From: Victivallales bacterium
GTDB taxonomy: Bacteria > Verrucomicrobiota > Lentisphaeria > Oligosphaerales > Oligosphaeraceae
Direction: 5' to 3'
Length of the DNA: 10,478 nt
NCBI GenBank assembly: GCA_017458805.1
Contig: JAFTAC010000357.1
Coordinates: 1 to 10,478, forward strand
Position 1 is the first letter of the stretch; the number at the start of each line of letters is the position of its first letter. The notes beneath the pieces are model-generated. The model saw only the letters and a list, made by a program, of their open reading frames with translations. It ran no database searches and was not told where the DNA came from. The translations under genes and the position numbers were made by a program. Of the stretch, positions 4,892 through 10,478 are shown one piece after another.

Positions 4892-7315
4892 ATGTTAAAA
4901 GCATTATTGATTACCCTGTTGTTACCGTTTGTTCTTTTTGCGCAGACGATGACGGAATCCGCCCATCACATTGAAATCCAGGGCGGCTGTTTGTTGCCAG
5001 AGAAGGCCTCCACGCCATTACTGGAGCTGGACTTCGCCAACTCCAACGCGAAATGGGAGCAAACCGACAATTTCGAGCAGAAGCTCACCTTTGGCTATGG
5101 AGAACAATACGGCAAAAAGGGCTTCTACATAGTTGGTCCCGAACTAACGAAGAAAAAGTCACGAGACATCGCATGGCAGCTCTTCTCACCCAGATTCCAG
5201 CTCAACGGAGCGCACAGTGTTAAGGGGAACATCCTCCTCTTCACAAACGGTCAAAAAGCCATTGGTCCGTACCTGCCATTCCGTGAAAGATATGTCAATG
5301 CCATCTTCTGGTTTGCAGCCGACGGTTCTTCGCTGGGCAAAACCATTTTCCCTGTCAAAATCATCCAAAACGGCTACACCCCCATTCTCTTCCAGCTTCC
5401 CGTGCCAGAGAAGGCGGTTGAGGCCCAGCTTTCACTGGGGGCAAATACGCCCGACATCGACAACACGGCCCTGGTGCTGATTTCATACGCATCCGTCTAT
5501 GGCCTCTCCAAGGACGGCGACTACTTTACAGATGCGTTTGCCGTTATGCCCCCTGTGCGTGGCGTGGCAGATTGCTCATACGAAACATACGAGCCAGCTG
5601 GCTCCTCCATCGCCATTGAAGTGGCATACGCAAGCGATGACAACGGGGTGCCCAAGGAGTTCTCCGCCTTTGCACCGTATGGTGCTGCCGCCCCTAAAGA
5701 CACCGCCTGGACCAAATCCCGCGTGCTTTTCAAGACAGACGGCAAGGCGTGCCCCATCCTCCGCTCCATAAAAGTTGGGAACATGCTCTTTTCCAACTGG
5801 AACGCGCTCCAATGCTCGACACTGCCCAGAGTCCAGCGCATCTCCAAGTCCCCTTCGCCTGACCCCAAGCAACCGTTCGAGTTCGAAATTGACCATGAGA
5901 TGCCGCTTGACAAGCGTTCTCTGAAAGTCGTTCTGGATGGGGAGGATATCAGCAATAGTATTCGTCCCGTCCTTATCAAGCCTGCCCCTGGCGTAAAGCC
6001 TACCTTTGCCTACGTTCCCAAGGAGCCCTTCGCCATGCGCAAGGTCCACAAGGCGGTCGTAAGCATTGCAGACATCTACGGCAATGCCACCGAGACACCT
6101 CTCTATTTCTTCTTTGACGAGCCCCTTGACAAAGGAGTTTTCTCTCTGCGCGAAGACGGGCAGATGCTGCTGGACGGGCAGCCCTTCTTCCCCATCGCAG
6201 CACCATACGTCATTCCGCTCCCCGTCAATGACCACAACCTGGACAATGCCTTCACCTGGCTCAAAAATGTGGGCTTCAACACCGTTTACAGCGGACGCAA
6301 CGCCAAATATGGTGAATATATGGACAAGGTGGCCAAATACGGCATGAAGATGTATGTGATGCCTGGCAACTCCAACGGCGCCAACTGCAACAACCTAGAC
6401 GAGATGCTCGAAAACATCGCCCGCGAATACCGCCACCCCGCCGTGCTGGCATGGTATATTGGCGACGACACAGCCAGCCACAACTCCCCCGAAGAGATGA
6501 TGCGCAAGAACGAAGCAATCAAGGCCGTGGACCCCTATCATCTTACCGTCCAGGCGGATGCCATGCACGCTATCCACCCATTCGCACCCGTTGCTGCGGC
6601 AGACGACACCTCGCGCTACCGCCCTGTCGTCAACTTCGCCGACAGCTTCCGCGTCGAACTTTACCCCGTCTATAACGATTCTGAGAAGAACGCACGTGAA
6701 TGCGTCCCAACCGTCATTGACGATATGAAGACCATCCTGCGGGACAACCGCGACTTTGCAACCTCCCCCAAGCACATCTGGGCTGTGGTGCAGTACTTCG
6801 AGGGGTGGACTGACACGAAAGAGAAGGCCGCCTGGAAGCGTTTCCCGACCTGGCAGGAGTTGCGAGCCATGACCTGGGGCTCCATCATCCATGGTGCGCG
6901 AGGGATGCAGTGGTACTCCTATCGCTATGAGACAAAGCGCTTTGTGCATGGCTTCATGTACAAGGAGGAAACCCGCGAGAACATCAAACGGCTGGTGGCG
7001 GAACTCACATCGCTTGTCGATGTCATCAACCTGCCTGACAACCTGCCCGCACCGTCTGTCACCATTCTCTCTGGCCCCGCAAAGGACGCCTTCCAGAACG
7101 AGGCCATCAGCATCATGGCTCGCAAACATGGTGACACCACATACATTTTCACCCTCAACTCCGCCTACGAGCCCGTAAAAGCCCGCATCGCGCTGCCTGG
7201 CTTTGCCAAAGCCTCCGTGCTTTTCGAGGGGAACCGCACGTTGAAGATGGAAAACGGCGCCCTGGTCGATGTATTCCAGCCTTACGACGTACACATCTAC
7301 AAGATGGAACCCTGA
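4892..7315 (+). CDS. Secreted multidomain protein with glycoside-hydrolase-like TIM barrel
   Basis: 807 residues. An N-terminal signal peptide is clear: MLKALL, a hydrophobic run to about residue 17 (LLPFVLFA), then QTM, so the protein is probably exported. Residues about 25-220 look like a beta-sandwich carbohydrate-binding-type region, 225-300 a second small beta module (an ordinary 'deviation from expected' sugar-binding look, not identified), and 325-410 an Ig-like domain (HEMPLDKRSLKVVLDGEDI). A typical barrel entry follows: EDGQMLLDGQPFFPIA at 421-436, then WLKNVGFNTVYSGRN, YGMKMYVMPG and HPAVLAWYIGDDT (515-527). The barrel probably ends near 700 (TWGSIIHGARGMQWYSYRYE at 661-680), with a C-terminal beta domain at 720-807. 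In relatives the WY..DEP-type motif carries the catalytic glutamate; here it reads GDDT, Asp for Glu. The exact GH family is not recognised. The next gene also encodes an exported barrel protein. Confidence 0.7.
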   Translation: MLKALLITLLLPFVLFAQTMTESAHHIEIQGGCLLPEKASTPLLELDFANSNAKWEQTDNFEQKLTFGYGEQYGKKGFYIVGPELTKKKSRDIAWQLFSPRFQLNGAHSVKGNILLFTNGQKAIGPYLPFRERYVNAIFWFAADGSSLGKTIFPVKIIQNGYTPILFQLPVPEKAVEAQLSLGANTPDIDNTALVLISYASVYGLSKDGDYFTDAFAVMPPVRGVADCSYETYEPAGSSIAIEVAYASDDNGVPKEFSAFAPYGAAAPKDTAWTKSRVLFKTDGKACPILRSIKVGNMLFSNWNALQCSTLPRVQRISKSPSPDPKQPFEFEIDHEMPLDKRSLKVVLDGEDISNSIRPVLIKPAPGVKPTFAYVPKEPFAMRKVHKAVVSIADIYGNATETPLYFFFDEPLDKGVFSLREDGQMLLDGQPFFPIAAPYVIPLPVNDHNLDNAFTWLKNVGFNTVYSGRNAKYGEYMDKVAKYGMKMYVMPGNSNGANCNNLDEMLENIAREYRHPAVLAWYIGDDTASHNSPEEMMRKNEAIKAVDPYHLTVQADAMHAIHPFAPVAAADDTSRYRPVVNFADSFRVELYPVYNDSEKNARECVPTVIDDMKTILRDNRDFATSPKHIWAVVQYFEGWTDTKEKAAWKRFPTWQELRAMTWGSIIHGARGMQWYSYRYETKRFVHGFMYKEETRENIKRLVAELTSLVDVINLPDNLPAPSVTILSGPAKDAFQNEAISIMARKHGDTTYIFTLNSAYEPVKARIALPGFAKASVLFEGNRTLKMENGALVDVFQPYDVHIYKMEP

Positions 7316-7325
7316 ACAATGCAAC

Positions 7326-7355
7326 AGATAGGGGGTGGCGAGCCACACCCTATCT
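7326..7355. terminator. Strong hairpin just after the 4892-7315 gene
   Basis: AGATAGGGGGTGGC (7326-7339) and GCCACACCCTATCT (7342-7355) pair over 14 positions with a single G-A mismatch and a minimal loop. The hairpin begins 10 bp after the TGA at 7313-7315. No T-run follows, so Rho-independent termination in the classical form is doubtful; it may act as a 3'-end stabiliser, or simply be part of the local repeat family. Confidence 0.4.
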
Positions 7356-7446
7356 ACCACAGCCCACAACCATGGGGTCGCGCGCGTCTCTCCGACGGCG
7401 AGACGCCGTCGCCACAACCTATCTGCCACAGACCACAACCTTGGGG
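7342..7446. repeat. Two copies of a palindrome-linked intergenic repeat
   Basis: Positions 7342-7377 and 7411-7446 are 36-nt direct repeats, 69 bp apart, with four differences. The shared core is CCTATCTRCCACAGMCCACA followed by ACCWTGGGG. Each copy is preceded by a hairpin whose right arm runs into the repeat: 7326-7355 for the first, and CGACGGCG/CGCCGTCG (7393-7400 with 7404-7411, loop AGA) for the second. The hairpin sequences differ while the tails are conserved. Together they fill most of the 168-bp gap between the two exported-protein genes. I see no clear promoter here. Confidence 0.75.
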
Positions 7447-7483
7447 AACAGAGCGTTGAAAAAACAGCCCCCACTCACCAACC

Positions 7484-10478
7484 ATGAACACCCGCCTTTT
7501 CATTCTTCCCATTCTGCTTCTCTCATCCATCCTTGCCGCACGTCTGACTGTCGAGCCGCAGGGCGATAGCTTTGTTGTCAAGCGCGATGGAAACGTGCTG
7601 ATAGAATCCGTTGTCATGGAGACCGACATCCTCATGGAGCAGGCCAACGTTCAAACCTCCCCGCAGACAATGGCCGACGGCACGCGAGTGTGGGAGAGGT
7701 GGTGCGAGGATCGGGACAACCGCTTTCGTCTGGAGGTCGCCGAACGCGCGGACGGCGCAGTCGAAATCACCATGGCAGGTGAAATTGACGCACTTTCCAC
7801 CAACCTCACCAGGAACCTTACCCTGACGATGCCCACGGGCTGCCTCGCCGACAAGGAGTTCCAGGCACTTGCAGACAACGGGCGCGCCTGGCGCCCCATC
7901 AAGGGCAGGTTCACGGCCAACTCCTCGGGCATCTACCGCTGGCTGGCCTGCGACGGCCTGACCTTCGACTTCAATCCCATCGGCCCCATCGACGACTGCA
8001 GCATGTACCGCCTCGGCGCCATCAAGGGCATCTGGCGCGTCTGGATAAACAACGGCGCCCTCAACCTGCAGGCAGGCTCCACCCTCCCCAACTGCGGCGG
8101 CTTCACCGGCACCAAACTCATCCTGCGCGAAGGCGTCTATGAAGACTACGACTGCCTCCACTCGGTACGCCTCTTCAACTATAGCCAGGCTCTCCCACCT
8201 GTCCGCCTGTTCAGTTTCGGCGACAACCGCGTCGGCAGGCAGTACACCCCCGCCAATCTGCCCTTCGACACCAAACGCGGCTTCGGCTGGGCGGACGGCG
8301 AGCCCGTGCCCGCCCCGCGCAAGGGCTCGCCCGAAGGCGCCTACTACGCCCATGTCCACGGCAAGGGCACACGCACCTTCCGCGTCGCAGGCCTCCAGAA
8401 GGGCTTCCACATTGTCACCGTCGCCGCAGGCAACTTCGGCGGCGAACCCAACCGCTTCCGCATCGCCGTCGGCGCGGAGGAACTCGCCCGCGACACCATC
8501 GTCCAGCCCCGCAGCGCCCGCATCTTCTCCCGCGTCGTCCACGTCCAGGACGGCCAGATCGACATCACCCTCGAAGGCGAGTTCCTCCTCTCCGTTATCG
8601 CCGTGCAGGCGCTCCTCTATGACGGGGAGGACTTCGCCTTCCGCCGCGGCTTCTGGGTCGCTGACGGCTACGAGCCAGGTGTCCTCTACCGCAACGAGTT
8701 CTATCGCAAGCCGCCAGTCTTCGCCACCGCCGAGGAGACGCTCGTCCTCCCCGTCCCCGGCACTGAACTCGCCGCACATCCGCGCGAGCCGGAGCGCCCC
8801 GTCTTGCGCCAGGACATCACCAAACCCCAGTTCGCCTGGCTGCGCAACGTCAAGTCCGTGAAACTGCTCAAGCATTCCTCGTCGATGGCAGAACTCGACG
8901 CGCCAGGCCTCCTCGACCGCTTCCTCGACCAACTCATCGAGGGCAAGCAATTCACCTCCATTGAGCTCTCGGGCATGCACACCCGCCAGATCTACTTCGG
9001 CAGTATCGAGCGGGGTAAGGAGGCCGTCGGACGCATTGCCAAGGCTGCCCACCAGCGCGGCCTCAAGCTCATCGACCACCACTCCACCACCCTGCTGCGG
9101 AACTGCGGCGATTGCGGACTGCGCGTACTCGCCGTGCGCCTGCCCGAGACCTGCCGCACCTACAGAGACCACCTCCCGTCCTTCCAGTCCTGCATCAGCA
9201 ACCCCGAATTCCGCAAGACCTGCTTCGGCTATCTCGCCGATCTGGTCCGACGCGGCGTCGATGGCTTCCAGCTGGACGAGTTCAACTTCTGGAAGCACTC
9301 CTGCGCCTGCCAGCACTGCCGCGAAGCCTTCCACCGCGCGACTGGCTGCCATCTGCCGATGAACGAACTCGACCCCTGCTTCAACAACCCCGACTCGGAG
9401 CTGTGGCGCCGCTGGGTCACATGGCAGGACATCCAGGTCACCGCAGGCTTCATCGCGATGCGCCAGTACCTCGCACCCATCAACCCTGATGTCGTCTTCC
9501 GCAACTACTCGACCCACGGTGGCGCCTTCACCCGCTCCCGCCGCTCCGACACCCTCGGCTGGGACCTCTTCGACGAGAGCCGCGCCCTCGACTGGGTCGG
9601 CACCGAGACCATGACCCGAAATGTCATCCAGACCTCACGCAGCCTCATCCCATTCAGGCGCACCCAGAACGTCTTCCACCTCGCCACGGGAATGCCCGTT
9701 GACGCCTGGTACTACGTCAACGACTGGCCATCCTCGTATTTCGCCTGGGGCGTCGCCAACATGACCTGCCAGACTGGCCTCATGCCCGCCCAGCTCGTCC
9801 AGAAGGAGGGCGACCCCGACTACGAGCGCTTCAGCGCCCGCCCCGTCAACATGAAGCGCGAAGGCACCACCGCCGTCGCCGAAATTGCCCTGCTCTTCTC
9901 CACCGAAAGCCGCGACTGGAACCGCCTCGTCGGCTACCCGCATGAACTCTACGGCATCGCGCAGACCATGGAGCGCCTGCACCTGCCCTACGAGTTCCTC
10001 GGCTCCATGAGCCTCGACGACAAGCATCTGTCCAAGTACAAGGCTCTCGTTGTCGCCGCCGCCGGATGCGTCACGGACGGGCAAATCCGCGCCATCCGCA
10101 GCTTCGCAGAAAGGGGCGGCGTGGTCTATCTCACCACCGTCGCGGGGCTCTTCGACCAATACGGCACCTTCCGCCAGGCCTGGCCCTTCGCAGATCTCTT
10201 CGGCTTCAGCCCATGCACCAAATCGCTCCCCAAGGTTAAGGAGGTCTCTGCGGATGGCCGTACCGTCAAGCTCGCCAAACCGCTTCCCACCTTTCTGCCG
10301 CGCGACGCCAAGGGCAATCCGCTGCGCCTCACCGTCCCCTGCGGCAAAGGCAAGATCGTTTACTGTGCCCTCCCCATCGCCTCCGAGTTCTATGAACTTG
10401 AGGCCCGCCACATGAGCATTTGGAAATACAACCCCGACCCCGACCTTGAGGCGCTCTACCAGGCCGAACTAGCCGACC
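7484..10478 (+). CDS. Large secreted GH42-like (beta-galactosidase-type) TIM-barrel protein, partial at 3' edge
   Basis: The frame stays open for 998 codons from the ATG at 7484 to the window end with no stop. A signal peptide is evident (MNTRLF, hydrophobic to about 17, SILAA before RLTV), so it is probably exported. Residues 20-380 look like beta-rich, sugar-binding-type modules. A barrel follows from about 390 (SVKLLKHSSSMAELDAPG, then FTSIELSGMH). GVDGFQLDEFNF carries Asp598-Glu599, followed by CACQHC (Cys607, Cys609, Cys612). GH42 A4-type beta-galactosidases have the acid/base Glu about nine residues before a Cys-x-Cys-x2-Cys zinc cluster, so this arrangement matches. Asp replaces the usual Asn before the Glu. 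Glu708 (GTETM) is a nucleophile candidate. Residues from 855 (LVVAAAGCVTDGQIRAIRSFAERGG) resemble the GH42 amidotransferase-like trimerisation domain. No Shine-Dalgarno is visible. Codons strongly favour C at the third position, more than in the earlier genes. The exact substrate is unknown. Confidence 0.75.
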   Translation, partial: MNTRLFILPILLLSSILAARLTVEPQGDSFVVKRDGNVLIESVVMETDILMEQANVQTSPQTMADGTRVWERWCEDRDNRFRLEVAERADGAVEITMAGEIDALSTNLTRNLTLTMPTGCLADKEFQALADNGRAWRPIKGRFTANSSGIYRWLACDGLTFDFNPIGPIDDCSMYRLGAIKGIWRVWINNGALNLQAGSTLPNCGGFTGTKLILREGVYEDYDCLHSVRLFNYSQALPPVRLFSFGDNRVGRQYTPANLPFDTKRGFGWADGEPVPAPRKGSPEGAYYAHVHGKGTRTFRVAGLQKGFHIVTVAAGNFGGEPNRFRIAVGAEELARDTIVQPRSARIFSRVVHVQDGQIDITLEGEFLLSVIAVQALLYDGEDFAFRRGFWVADGYEPGVLYRNEFYRKPPVFATAEETLVLPVPGTELAAHPREPERPVLRQDITKPQFAWLRNVKSVKLLKHSSSMAELDAPGLLDRFLDQLIEGKQFTSIELSGMHTRQIYFGSIERGKEAVGRIAKAAHQRGLKLIDHHSTTLLRNCGDCGLRVLAVRLPETCRTYRDHLPSFQSCISNPEFRKTCFGYLADLVRRGVDGFQLDEFNFWKHSCACQHCREAFHRATGCHLPMNELDPCFNNPDSELWRRWVTWQDIQVTAGFIAMRQYLAPINPDVVFRNYSTHGGAFTRSRRSDTLGWDLFDESRALDWVGTETMTRNVIQTSRSLIPFRRTQNVFHLATGMPVDAWYYVNDWPSSYFAWGVANMTCQTGLMPAQLVQKEGDPDYERFSARPVNMKREGTTAVAEIALLFSTESRDWNRLVGYPHELYGIAQTMERLHLPYEFLGSMSLDDKHLSKYKALVVAAAGCVTDGQIRAIRSFAERGGVVYLTTVAGLFDQYGTFRQAWPFADLFGFSPCTKSLPKVKEVSADGRTVKLAKPLPTFLPRDAKGNPLRLTVPCGKGKIVYCALPIASEFYELEARHMSIWKYNPDPDLEALYQAELAD

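Noticed and set aside
7523..9517. 664-codon open frame on the minus strand
   Set aside because: It is antisense to the GH42-like gene, whose C-ending codons remove stops from the complementary frame. The translation is rich in Ala, Val, Glu and Gly without recognisable motifs, while the + strand frame has a signal peptide and family motifs.

Overview
The window looks like chromosomal DNA of a free-living or gut-associated bacterium, probably from the PVC superphylum (Lentisphaerota, Kiritimatiellota or Verrucomicrobiota). That guess rests on three things: the combination of PIG-L deacetylase, ceramidase-like and OleC-like genes, the large secreted GH42-type TIM-barrel proteins, and the short palindromic repeats at gene junctions. 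No 16S or ribosomal marker is present, so the assignment is inference. All protein genes recognised lie on the + strand. The only minus-strand gene is a tRNA.

Layout. (1) 2-481 is the C-terminal half of lipoyl synthase (LipA). Its last codons and its stop lie inside a TAGTGGT-type repeat that forms a long inverted repeat (473-572). (2) 621-4628 is a likely three-gene operon: a PIG-L/LmbE Zn-dependent deacetylase (621-1436), a neutral ceramidase-like Zn hydrolase (1620-2939) and an OleC-like acyl-adenylate-forming ligase (2979-4628). The first two genes are separated by five perfectly phased 33-bp hairpin units (1444-1604) that end just before the ribosome binding site of the second. (3) 4629-4891 holds a weak terminator-like hairpin and a minus-strand tRNA-Gln(TTG). 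The tRNA matches the consensus from the D-arm to CCA, but its 5' acceptor strand does not pair. (4) 4892-7315 encodes a secreted multidomain protein with a glycoside-hydrolase-like TIM barrel. (5) 7316-7483 is an intergenic region with two related palindromic repeat units. (6) 7484 to the window end encodes a second, larger secreted protein with a GH42-like catalytic barrel, a Cys cluster and a GH42-like C-terminal domain. It stays open to the window edge, so it is partial.

How the genes may work together. The operon would suit remodelling of N-acyl compounds: amide or N-acetyl hydrolysis by the first two enzymes and acyl or carboxylate activation by the third. The two exported TIM-barrel proteins fit polysaccharide or glycoconjugate breakdown outside the cytoplasm. 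Both links are inference from family membership and position. Two things stand out as unusual: the density and variety of palindromic repeats placed exactly at gene boundaries, and the tRNA-Gln that has lost its 5' acceptor strand. I do not see a defence system, phage, transposase or CRISPR array.
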